Positions 25,016-33,026 of a DNA stretch of 64,000 nt are shown one piece after another. Below the pieces are notes generated by a model. The model ran no database searches. It was not told where the DNA came from and was given only the letters and a program-made list of their open reading frames with translations. The stretch's first letter is position 1, and every line of letters starts with the position of its first letter. The position numbers were made by a program, and so were the translations under genes. The stretch covers positions 124,001 to 188,000 of the forward strand of contig CAYLNL010000002.1 of the NCBI GenBank assembly GCA_964385175.1, in the 5' to 3' direction. The stretch comes from CAYLNL01 sp964385175. Lineage in GTDB: Bacteria; Bacteroidota; Bacteroidia; Flavobacteriales; Flavobacteriaceae.

Positions 25016-25632
25016 TTGAAAAAATTATATTCTCAAAATTTTGCCTATAATTTTAAGATTACTATTTCGTTATCGTTATATTATTAAAAATCAACTAAAA
25101 CGTTTTCGTTGAAAAAGTATTAGTGATAACCCATAATAGTATAAAAATGACCGCTTACCATTGATACATAGAATATTATACATGCAGACGAGAGAAAACT
25201 CGGGAACTATTGCCCAAAAGTAGATTACAAAGACTATAAATTTCTTTTCGCTTATTTAATTAAATAATTGATTAAAATAATGTGAATATGCGCCTATATT
25301 AGCCTATTATTTTGATTTTACTTACATATCCTACAAAATAGTTAAATCTCAGGTTGTGAGAAGACTTAAAGTGGATTAAAAAAATATTGACACTTGTTGT
25401 AATGCCATATTGAATAATTTAATAATTACCCGGAAATAACCGTATTCTTCGGATCTTTTGGAGAGTATGAGTAGCTAAAAATTGCAGGTTTTTTACACCT
25501 TCTTTGTGGGCTCTGTGGTTAAAAAAGCACTACACCACAAAGGCGCAAAGATTTTTACACGGCGTGTATAAAGTTCTTTTATTCTCTTATCCCGAACTCA
25601 GGTTAACCGTAGAATTTTTTTGACCTTTTTGC
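25016..25632. other. AT-rich gene-free interval with a dispersed-repeat remnant
   Basis: No coding frame is supported. At about 25495-25560 there is an imperfect inverted pair, TTTGTGGGCTCTGTGGTT and CACCACAAAGGCGCAAAG, a type of sequence common as interspersed intergenic repeats in bacterial genomes. The interval lies downstream of the TonB receptor gene and upstream of the desaturase gene. Confidence 0.35.
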
Positions 25633-27972
25633 TTAAAATTCAAACCGGTAGCTCAGGTTGGGAATAAAAATAGCCTCCCGTCGCTCGTCCACCCGGTTGT
25701 GGATGAGGTTGTATTGAAAGCCTGAAAATTCTTTGTAGCCCGTAGTATTGATGACCTTTAAGGCAAATTCATGCGCTTTATTCACCCGGTTTAGCCGGTA
25801 GATGAACGTGAGGTGGCTTGTAAAAGCAGCCGGAAACCGGCTGGAAAACGCCCTCGTTTCATCCTGCACAGCTTCTTTTGCCGCAAAGGAAGCCGCCTCA
25901 TCTAACGGCGAGTAGGGGTCACCACCCTGGTAGCTGAGCCGTACGTTCAGCCCCAGCACATTCTGCCGGTTTTTTCCTGTCATCCATTCCTTCCCTGCCA
26001 GGAAATTAAAGAGATACTTCCGGTTGTATTGTGTATCTCTCCAAATCTCGTCCCCGCCCCGGTATCTTGAATTGAACACCGAACCCGTCAGCAGGAAATA
26101 GAGCCCCCTCGTCAGGTACTGTTCCAGGGTTATGTCCACTCCATAATTGATCCCCTTGCCGTTATTCACCAGCTTTTCCCGGAAAAACCAGTCATCCTGC
26201 AGGTTGAGGAACGAAAATGAGCTGCCGTCCACCACCGGAACCCGGAACAAATACTGAAAATACGGCTCCACTTTCAAACGAAGCTGTTCCGCCAGGTTTG
26301 CATCGTAGCTCAGCACAATGTGGTGCGCTTTTGTAAAATCCAGGTCTTTATTGTATTGCCTGCCGTCTTCAGCATCCCTCGTAAAGTAGTAGTTCAGGCG
26401 CTCAATACGGCTATGCAGCCCATACGCAACTCCTGCGGATTGCGAGGGGGCGAATTGCCATTGTATGCCCAGTCTCGGCTCGATCGTATAGCGGTTATTG
26501 AGCGTGAAAAGCTGGCTGTTTACCCCAAGTGTCAGCGTCAATTTATCCGAAAAATTCACCGCAGAGCTCGTGTAAGCCGAAAGCAGCGAGCTAAAGCCCG
26601 ATTCATCGGCAATTGTCCGGAGCATACCGTCATCCGGCGAAACCTCTCGCAAAAGCAAGTCATAGCACATTCCCGTGAGCGCAATCCCCGTTTTGTTTGT
26701 GTGCTTTGCGCTGAACTTGGTGTTTACGAATGAAGCAAAGACAAACCGCCAGTCCCGGTTGTTGATGGTATTTTCGGGCTGGAACGCCAATTCATCGTCC
26801 AATCGTTTGGTGTTCAGGTCAATTCCGTTTACGGTAGTCGCCAGTGAAGTCTTCACGTAGGTTTTCTCACTGAAAAAATAGGTATGGTTTATCCCCGTTG
26901 CGCCCATATACTGCTTCACGGTTTGATCTTCCCGGTCTGAGTCGTAAAACCACCTGGCAGGATTCCTTTCCGCCTCCTGCCCCGAACGGTCTGTCAACCC
27001 AATTCCCCAAACCGAGAATACACCCGCTTTCTCCGTAGGCACCTGTATTTTATACGAAAGATCCTGGTACGATACGCCACCTGCGTTTTCGGGCAGCAGC
27101 GAAGCGATCAATCCCAACGTAGCGTAACGGTAATTCACCAGATACGAAGAACGATGCGCGCTGCCCAGCGGCCCTTCTGAAAATGCCTCTAAACCGGTTA
27201 TCCCCGCCTGGAACGCATGCTCGTGGCGCTGGTTATTCCCGTTTCGCATAAAGATGTCAAATACCCCCGAGAGCCCGTTCCCGTATTCCGCCGGGAAAGC
27301 TCCCGTAAAAAAATCGGAATTAGCCAGCGCCTGTGTGCTCAATGCTGTCAGTCCTCCGCCCCCGAAAGCCGCCAGGTCAGCGAAATGATTCGGGTTCGGG
27401 ATTTCTATCCCCTCCATCTTCCATTGCAGAAATTTGGGCGCGTTTCCCCGGATGGCGATGCCGTTGTTGGCGATGTTGCTGGAAACGCCTGCAAACGATG
27501 CCGCCAACCGGGCGGGATCGTCAAAACCCCCGGCATAGCGGGAAGCCTCATCTACACTCAGCATCCGGGCGCTTGCCGTCGCCATGCCGTTCAGGGGTTG
27601 TTCCTTGTTCACATTCGGCGTTAAGGCGACCTCATCCAGCGCAATAGCACTTTCTTTAAGCTGCACGGTGAGGTAGGTTTCTTTAGCCGAAGAGACTTGC
27701 ACTTCCCGTATAATGGAAGGCTCGTAGCCCATAGAACTCACCTGCACGTCATACCGGCCCACAGGGATGTCAGGAAGTGCAAAAATTCCGTCCATGTCCG
27801 TGATCGTTCCCACAACCGGTTCGGTATGCAGGAGGATAACATTGGCGTAGGCAACCGGAAACTGCGATGCCTGGTCGGTTACCACGCCCCGGATCGTTTG
27901 CGCGGGCTGCTGTCCAGCTATGGTCTGACATATCCCAAATACGATACCCAATACACTTAAAAGCCGTTTCAT
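25633..27972 (-). CDS. TonB-dependent receptor with carboxypeptidase-regulatory-like domain
   Basis: About 779 residues from the ATG at 27972, where MKRLLSVLGIVFGICQTIAG is a signal peptide. A longer reading from 28002 adds ten residues and is less likely. Residues about 25-110 form a CarboxypepD_reg-like beta sandwich (IRGVVTDQASQFPVAYANV). A plug domain (DPARLAASFAGVSSNIANNG, IAIRGNAPKFLQWKMEGIEI) and a 22-strand barrel ending in SYRFEF follow. These proteins import ligands across the outer membrane using TonB energy. No SusD-like partner is present, so a SusCD glycan system is unlikely. It is divergent from the PAS-LuxR regulator gene with about 80 nt between the starts. Confidence 0.9.
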   Translation of the reverse strand: MKRLLSVLGIVFGICQTIAGQQPAQTIRGVVTDQASQFPVAYANVILLHTEPVVGTITDMDGIFALPDIPVGRYDVQVSSMGYEPSIIREVQVSSAKETYLTVQLKESAIALDEVALTPNVNKEQPLNGMATASARMLSVDEASRYAGGFDDPARLAASFAGVSSNIANNGIAIRGNAPKFLQWKMEGIEIPNPNHFADLAAFGGGGLTALSTQALANSDFFTGAFPAEYGNGLSGVFDIFMRNGNNQRHEHAFQAGITGLEAFSEGPLGSAHRSSYLVNYRYATLGLIASLLPENAGGVSYQDLSYKIQVPTEKAGVFSVWGIGLTDRSGQEAERNPARWFYDSDREDQTVKQYMGATGINHTYFFSEKTYVKTSLATTVNGIDLNTKRLDDELAFQPENTINNRDWRFVFASFVNTKFSAKHTNKTGIALTGMCYDLLLREVSPDDGMLRTIADESGFSSLLSAYTSSAVNFSDKLTLTLGVNSQLFTLNNRYTIEPRLGIQWQFAPSQSAGVAYGLHSRIERLNYYFTRDAEDGRQYNKDLDFTKAHHIVLSYDANLAEQLRLKVEPYFQYLFRVPVVDGSSFSFLNLQDDWFFREKLVNNGKGINYGVDITLEQYLTRGLYFLLTGSVFNSRYRGGDEIWRDTQYNRKYLFNFLAGKEWMTGKNRQNVLGLNVRLSYQGGDPYSPLDEAASFAAKEAVQDETRAFSSRFPAAFTSHLTFIYRLNRVNKAHEFALKVINTTGYKEFSGFQYNLIHNRVDERREAIFIPNLSYRFEF

Positions 27973-28052
27973 AACAATGTTGTATTTTTGTTTGCAAACC
28001 AACGATATCCCTGAAAAACCGGCAATACTGATTTATCAGTAGTTTAAGCCCG

Positions 28053-28838
28053 ATGAGCTGCATGGAACTCTTACAACGTGAATATTACGAATTGCTGAAC
28101 CGGCAACAATTCAATGAAGCAGAATTGGATTATACCCTCCTGGACAGGCACAAGCCCTTGCTGGAAAAGCTTTCGACGGTGGGAAACAGCGGTGTTACGG
28201 TGTTTGATATGCACCGGAAGGAGCATGTATTCACCTCCTATAATTTCGAAAGCTTATTTGGGTATGATTTGGGAGAAATTGAACGCTCGGGTAATTCGTA
28301 TTTTGATGCAAGGGTTCACCCGGAAGATCTCATCGCGCTGCTGCAAAACGGGATTGCTTTACTGAAGCTCTTTTACCGGCTGTCCGGGACAGCGCGGGCG
28401 GAATATAAGCTGATCAATGAATACCGGGTGCGGAATGCCGAAGATCGCTACATCCGGGTTATCGAGCAGCACCAGGCGCTGGAGCTGGACGCCCGGGGAA
28501 ATATATGGCTGTCGTTGGGCGTGATGGACCTTTCACCCAACCAGGACAGCGAACCGGGAATAAAAAGCCAGCTGCTGAACTACAAAACCGGTGAGCTTGT
28601 TTCTTTTTTCCCGGAAGAACCGCCCCGGAAAGAATTCCCTGAAACCGACCTGACCAAACGGGAACGGGAAGTCTTGCAATTAGTAAAAGAGGGTTTATTG
28701 AGCAAGGAAATTTCAGATAAGCTCTACATCAGTGTACATACCGTAAATACGCATCGCCAGCGAATCCTGGAAAAGCTCGGTGCCGACAATTCCATGGAAG
28801 CGGTTTCCTTCGCATCCAGGCTGGGCTTGCTGGCTTGA
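28053..28838 (+). CDS. PAS-LuxR family transcriptional regulator
   Basis: A 261-residue protein. Residues about 40-165 show a PAS_3-like sensor (FTSYNFESLFGYDLGEIERS ... ARVHPEDLIALL ... YRVRNAEDRYIRVIEQHQAL). Residues about 195-258 are a LuxR/GerE helix-turn-helix (LTKREREVLQLVKEGLLSKE, ISDKLYISVHTVNTHRQRIL). There is no receiver domain. The divergent arrangement with the TonB receptor gene suggests that it controls that gene, its own gene, or both. That link is inferred. Confidence 0.88.
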   Translation: MSCMELLQREYYELLNRQQFNEAELDYTLLDRHKPLLEKLSTVGNSGVTVFDMHRKEHVFTSYNFESLFGYDLGEIERSGNSYFDARVHPEDLIALLQNGIALLKLFYRLSGTARAEYKLINEYRVRNAEDRYIRVIEQHQALELDARGNIWLSLGVMDLSPNQDSEPGIKSQLLNYKTGELVSFFPEEPPRKEFPETDLTKREREVLQLVKEGLLSKEISDKLYISVHTVNTHRQRILEKLGADNSMEAVSFASRLGLLA

Positions 28839-28971
28839 GATTTCTTTTTTTCAATTTAAGTATTTGGCTTTCAATAAATTATATAAAAATAACCCCCTAC
28901 AGTTTTATTATCTGTGTATATCAGTGGAATCTGTGAGTTATTCTTATCTATGCCTTAGCAAAAAATAAATA

Positions 28972-28987
28972 TGTTCCACGTGGAACA
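28972..28987. promoter_or_regulatory. parS-like site downstream of mnmG
   Basis: TGTTCCACGTGGAACA is a perfect 16-bp palindrome and differs from the parS consensus TGTTnCACGTGAAACA at one base. It lies 5 nt beyond the mnmG stop codon. parS sites bind ParB for chromosome segregation and cluster around the replication origin. Confidence 0.75.
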
Positions 28988-28991
28988 TTTG

Positions 28992-30863
28992 TCACCGTCC
29001 CATGTACACCAGCAAAATGCTGATGTCGCTCGGCGATACTCCGCTGATACGGGATGCCTGTGATAGGGTGGCGGGCTGTATTTTTTTTAGCTTTTCGCGT
29101 GCTTCAAAGGAAAGCGAAGTCAGTCGGTCGTAGTTGAAGCTTTTCGGAATTTTTATGTCTTCCAGCCGGTTCAGCTTATCTGCCTGGTTTCTTTCTTTTT
29201 CAATGTAGCCGGCATATTTGATGGCTATCTCTGTTTGCTCCAGCACTTCCACATCTGGCTGGTGCTCGTCAAGGTATTCGGCTACTTCCTTAAACCGGGA
29301 CACGGATTCCATAGAAACCGCCGGTCTTGCCAGGATTTTGTAAAGTTTGTCCGATTGCTTCATGGGCGCTGAATCCAGTTCTTCCAGCACCGGGTTAGCT
29401 TCTTCCGGGCGCACGCTGGTTTCTTTAAAAAAGTCAATAAATGCCTGGGTTTCGGCATATTTTTCTTCTACCCGCCGCAGCCGCTCTTCGCCTGCAAGTC
29501 CTATTTGGTATGATTTAGGCGTAAGCCGGATATCCGCATTATCCTGGCGCAGCAGCGTACGGTATTCTGCCCGCGAGGTAAACATCCGATAAGGTTCTTC
29601 TGCCCCTTTTGTGATAAGGTCATCTATCAGCACGCCGATATAGGCTTCATCCCGTTTCAGGATAAAGGGTTCTTTTTCCTGCACGGACAGCGCTGCGTTG
29701 ATGCCGGCCATAATGCCTTGTGCGGCTGCTTCTTCGTAGCCGGTGGTGCCGTTGATTTGTCCCGCAAAATACAAGCCTTCCACCAATTTAGTTTCCAGTG
29801 TATGCCTGAGTTGCGTGGGCGGAAAGTAATCGTACTCTATGGCGTAGCCGGGCCGGAAAAATTTCACGTTTTCAAAGCCGGGAACCGCCCGAAGTGCCTT
29901 GTATTGCACCTCTTCCGGCAGCGAGGTGGAAAAGCCGTTTACATAGACTTCCACTGTATTCCAACCCTCGGGCTCTACGAAAAGCTGATGGCGCTCTTTG
30001 TCGGCAAACCGGTTTATTTTATCTTCAATGGACGGACAGTAGCGGGGCCCGATACTTTGAATGCTACCGTTGAACATAGGCGAACGGTCAAAGCCTTCCC
30101 GCAAAAGAGCGTGTACTTCGGCGGAGGTATAGGTAATGTGGCAGCTACGTTGCTGGGTCAGTGGAGCCGTTGCGTCGGAAAATGAAAATTTTTGCGGGTT
30201 TTCGTCGCCCGGTTGTTCCGTCATCACGCTGTAGTCCAGCGAGCGCCCGTCCACACGCGGGGGTGTGCCGGTTTTCATACGTCCGGCTTCAAAACCAATG
30301 GCTGTAAGCGCTTCGGTGATTCCCGTAGCCGCTTTTTCGCCTGCTCGTCCGCCCCCAAATTGCTTTTCGCCAATATGGATGAGCCCGTTCAAAAAAGTGC
30401 CATTGGTGAGGATAACGGTTTTTCCGCGTATTTCTAACCCAAGAGCGGTTTTTACGCCTTCTACCTTCCCGTTGTGGAAGAGCAAACCGGAAACCATTTC
30501 CTGGTAGAAATCCAGGTTGGGGGTTTGCTCTAACTGCTGCCGCCAGACCTCGGAAAAACGCATGCGGTCGTTTTGGGTGCGCGGGCTCCACATGGCAGGC
30601 CCTTTGGACTTGTTGAGCATGCGAAACTGGATGGCGGTTTTGTCGGTAACGATACCGCTGTAGCCGCCCAACGCATCGATTTCGCGGATAATCTGCCCTT
30701 TGGCAATACCGCCCATAGCCGGATTGCAGGACATCTGGGCGATAGTTTGCAGGTTCATGGTTACCAGCAGGGTACGGGCGCCCATGTTAGCGGCGGCGGC
30801 GGCGGCTTCGCAGCCGGCATGGCCGGCGCCCACTACTATAACATCATATAACTGGCTAAACAT
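28992..30863 (-). CDS. mnmG: tRNA uridine-5-carboxymethylaminomethyl(34) synthesis enzyme MnmG
   Basis: A 623-residue FAD enzyme of the GidA/MnmG family, normal length. The N-terminal dinucleotide-binding motif is VVGAGHAGCEAAAAAANMG. Family signatures SCNPAMGGIAKGQIIREIDA, GRKXGTPPRVD-like (GRMKTGTPPRVDGRSLDYSV) and FAGQINGTTGYEEAAAQGIM are present. With MnmE it modifies the wobble uridine of certain tRNAs. It is placed between two parS-like sites. In many bacteria mnmG lies near oriC and parAB, which is consistent with this. It follows ybeY with a 41-nt gap. Confidence 0.95.
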   Translation of the reverse strand: MFSQLYDVIVVGAGHAGCEAAAAAANMGARTLLVTMNLQTIAQMSCNPAMGGIAKGQIIREIDALGGYSGIVTDKTAIQFRMLNKSKGPAMWSPRTQNDRMRFSEVWRQQLEQTPNLDFYQEMVSGLLFHNGKVEGVKTALGLEIRGKTVILTNGTFLNGLIHIGEKQFGGGRAGEKAATGITEALTAIGFEAGRMKTGTPPRVDGRSLDYSVMTEQPGDENPQKFSFSDATAPLTQQRSCHITYTSAEVHALLREGFDRSPMFNGSIQSIGPRYCPSIEDKINRFADKERHQLFVEPEGWNTVEVYVNGFSTSLPEEVQYKALRAVPGFENVKFFRPGYAIEYDYFPPTQLRHTLETKLVEGLYFAGQINGTTGYEEAAAQGIMAGINAALSVQEKEPFILKRDEAYIGVLIDDLITKGAEEPYRMFTSRAEYRTLLRQDNADIRLTPKSYQIGLAGEERLRRVEEKYAETQAFIDFFKETSVRPEEANPVLEELDSAPMKQSDKLYKILARPAVSMESVSRFKEVAEYLDEHQPDVEVLEQTEIAIKYAGYIEKERNQADKLNRLEDIKIPKSFNYDRLTSLSFEAREKLKKIQPATLSQASRISGVSPSDISILLVYMGR

Positions 30864-30876
30864 GATTTTTTAAAAT

Positions 30877-30892
30877 TGTTTCACGTGGAACA
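30877..30892. promoter_or_regulatory. parS-like site upstream of mnmG
   Basis: TGTTTCACGTGGAACA on the plus strand is TGTTCCACGTGAAACA on the minus strand, an exact match to the parS consensus TGTTnCACGTGAAACA. It lies between ybeY and mnmG, 14 nt before the mnmG start codon. Confidence 0.8.
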
Positions 30893-30904
30893 TTCGGGCT
30901 GTTC

Positions 30905-31312
30905 TCAAAATAATCTCATTTTTTCTTCTTCTTTTTCCCGCATCACGGTTTTTTCTTCTTCGGTTTTATCGGTGTATCCGCAACAGTGCAAAATACCATG
31001 TGCCATAACTCGTTTCAGCTCGGTTTCAAACGGTACGCCAAATAAAGCAGCATTTTCCGTAACCCGCGGCACCGAAATAAAAATATCGGCATGCAGCACA
31101 TCTCCCTGCGAATAATCAAAAGTGATAATATCTGTTAACGTTTTGTGTTTCAGATGCTTAGTGTTTATGTTATGCAAATATACGTCATCGCAGAAAATGT
31201 ACAAAACAGCGCCTTCTTCCCGGTTTTCGGAAGCAATAACTGTGGTGAGCCAGTTGCGGTATGCATCCTCACCGGGCAGTTGGAAATCGGTTTTGTAGTG
31301 GAAGTCAATCAT
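30905..31312 (-). CDS. ybeY: Endoribonuclease YbeY (rRNA maturation)
   Basis: A 135-residue metalloprotein-like RNase. The zinc site is seen in VMAHGILHCCGYTDKTEEEK, with two His from HGxLH. The third ligand, normally His in GYDH, is replaced by an acidic position (GYTDK), as in other Bacteroidota YbeY. It processes the 3' end of 16S rRNA and takes part in ribosome quality control. The start ATG at 31312 overlaps the last codons of a DUF4175 3' remnant (stop inside the first 8 nt), which indicates that DUF4175 was originally coupled directly to ybeY. Confidence 0.9.
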   Translation of the reverse strand: MIDFHYKTDFQLPGEDAYRNWLTTVIASENREEGAVLYIFCDDVYLHNINTKHLKHKTLTDIITFDYSQGDVLHADIFISVPRVTENAALFGVPFETELKRVMAHGILHCCGYTDKTEEEKTVMREKEEEKMRLF

Positions 31313-31356
31313 TATCTTTCTTAAAATATTCCTGCACTTTTTGTTTGTAAACGGAA
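31305..31356 (-). pseudogene. Duplicated 3' end of the DUF4175 gene
   Basis: The minus strand reads VYKQKVQEYFKKDND and then a stop that overlaps the ybeY start. The intact DUF4175 gene ends VYKQKVQEYFKNGTD at 33027. The DNA is identical over 35 nt (31318-31352 and 33040-33074). The remnant has no upstream coding part. It marks one side of the insertion that contains the gene at 31609-32829. Confidence 0.75.
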
Positions 31357-31608
31357 AGCAAAAATACGACCTTTTGGTTTGTTATCTTTTTAACTTAAAA
31401 AACGCCTTTTCAATAAGCTATTTAACTTCCCCGGGATGAGAAAATAAAAACGATGGTGAAGTTTATAGTTCCCGGTTTTGGGCTTTGCGTTTGGGCGGGT
31501 TTCATATCACAAAGGTTAAATTTATTACCAATATTTAATAGTATATTTGGGGGTTAAGTTTGCACGTCATCCTGCCTGACACAAAACCCCTGTTATCATT
31601 AGTGCTTC
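31357..31608 (-). repeat. attC-like region downstream of the unknown cassette gene
   Basis: On the minus strand, shortly after the stop, comes GATAACAGGGGTTTTGTGTC followed by AGG. About 110 nt on comes GCCCAAAACCGGG, which pairs with the GGTTTTG arm. The same pair of arms (GGTTTTGTGTCAGG ... CCAAGCCAAAAACC) occurs downstream of the DUF1828 gene at 57244-57420. I see no gene in this interval. Confidence 0.45.
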
Positions 31609-32829
31609 TTATGTCAATATACTTTCTAATTCGTCTTTCCATTTTACAAAACCGTCCACTGGGTCAGAGTAGTCGTGATAAATTCGTCTGAACGAGTCTT
31701 CTGTCGAAAGAATGTAATCTGTCTTACCTTTAACTTTAATTACGTTGATAATATTTTCTATTTTTCGCAAAGTCATTTTAAGCTCATCAATATCTTTTGT
31801 TATATGCCAAACATAGGTTGCTTCTTCCGTGTCAAGTGTCTCCCAAACAATGTGATAATTTGTATCACCTTGTATTAGAAAGATAAATGAAAAGGGTTTA
31901 TGAACAAACCTAAGCTTTATAATGTCGTGAGAATGTTTGCTTGACAGAAATCTCAAATGCTTATAATGTTTAGTTTTTGAAATTGTCAGCAAATCTTCAA
32001 AAAATTCTTTCTCGTTATTGTAGAAGGTGGTTGACTTAAATTTTTCGTCCGCAAATGTGTCAAAATACTCATCCATTGTAAACAATATCTTATCTGTTTT
32101 CCCATTGATTTTTTTCTTGGTGGTTGATTTTATAAACTCGAATTTCACACTGTCAATTAGTTGTTTATCAATCTTGTCTATTTCAGGCGATTTTACATCT
32201 ATCGAAGTTACCTCGTTGTCAGTAATTTCAATATTTACTGTTACTTGTATCTTTTTTGTTTTAAGAACGTTTGCAAAATAGTTTTTTACAGCATCAAACT
32301 CTTCTCTAATATCATGGTTGGCTATAGTCAGTTCAAGAGTTTTTTTATGTTCCTTAAATTTCTTGTCAAACGATACACCACCAAGTTTAAAGCGAACATT
32401 TTTTAGTGGCATAAAAAATGCTTCCTTGATATTTTGTTTGATTGGCTGTCTTACAAATTGGTTTTGTGTTCCGTAAACGGGGATATTCTTAGAAGGTAAA
32501 ATTGAAACTGGGGTTGTTCCCCTTAAAGTTTTTAAAAGTGCTGTTGTATCAATACTACGAAAGGTTATAATTTGAATGTCGTTTAGTATGTCTGAAAGCT
32601 GTTTTTGATTGTATCCAAATTCAATTTCCCCAATTTGATATGAAAGTATCTCGCAAAATATTTTCTTCTCATTTGCTCTGTAATTAATAACTCTAATTGT
32701 CCAGTATGCTGGTGATTTAAAACTTTTAGCAACTTCAGGCAAACCAAGTTGCTGAAACGTCATTGGTCTGTCTGTTGTCAAGTATGCTTTGTCTTGCTTA
32801 AATAATATTTTCAGTTCTTGTCCTGTCAT
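31609..32829 (-). CDS. Uncharacterised protein on a probable inserted cassette
   Basis: A 406-residue cytoplasmic protein of unknown family. It is rich in Lys, Ile and Asp, and its DNA is clearly more AT-rich than DUF4175 and ybeY. The N-terminal about 100 residues look like a small alpha/beta domain (AYWTIRVINYRANEKKIFCE). The middle part (FMPLKNVRFKLGGVSFDKKF) precedes a mixed region. The end (FSFIFLIQGDTNYHIVWETL, then YVWHITKDIDEL) contains a compact strand-turn-strand motif. I do not recognise catalytic residues. It splits the DUF4175-ybeY pair, is preceded by the half site GTTATGC (minus strand, about 32893-32899) and is followed by attC-like arms. Confidence 0.55.
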   Translation of the reverse strand: MTGQELKILFKQDKAYLTTDRPMTFQQLGLPEVAKSFKSPAYWTIRVINYRANEKKIFCEILSYQIGEIEFGYNQKQLSDILNDIQIITFRSIDTTALLKTLRGTTPVSILPSKNIPVYGTQNQFVRQPIKQNIKEAFFMPLKNVRFKLGGVSFDKKFKEHKKTLELTIANHDIREEFDAVKNYFANVLKTKKIQVTVNIEITDNEVTSIDVKSPEIDKIDKQLIDSVKFEFIKSTTKKKINGKTDKILFTMDEYFDTFADEKFKSTTFYNNEKEFFEDLLTISKTKHYKHLRFLSSKHSHDIIKLRFVHKPFSFIFLIQGDTNYHIVWETLDTEEATYVWHITKDIDELKMTLRKIENIINVIKVKGKTDYILSTEDSFRRIYHDYSDPVDGFVKWKDELESILT

Positions 32830-33026
32830 TGTTAAAAGTTCGTAATAGCATTACTGGTAACTCGGAAGCCCAAAGGGATTTCGCCGCCCGGCATAACGAA
32901 CGTACGCAGTCGGAATGAATGTTTCAAACCATTTTTACATTAAGTTGACTGTTCAGGGCTATCGTCCTTTAGGCTTGGCGCCAGAACAGTTATTTAACCG
33001 CAATGTTTGCCGCGGCAAAAAAAAAA
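32830..33026 (-). repeat. attC-like region upstream of the unknown cassette gene
   Basis: On the minus strand this holds an imperfect stem, ACTGTTCTGGCGCC ... AGCCCTGAACAGT (about 32945-32995). It is followed by CGTACGTTCGTTATGCCGGG, in which GTTATGC fits the integron R' pattern GTTRRRY less one position. The gene starts about 65 nt further on. There is no coding frame. Confidence 0.45.

Noticed and set aside
28838..33026. Replication origin next to the parS sites
   Set aside because: I could not find a cluster of TTATCCACA-type DnaA boxes by eye, so an origin is not annotated.
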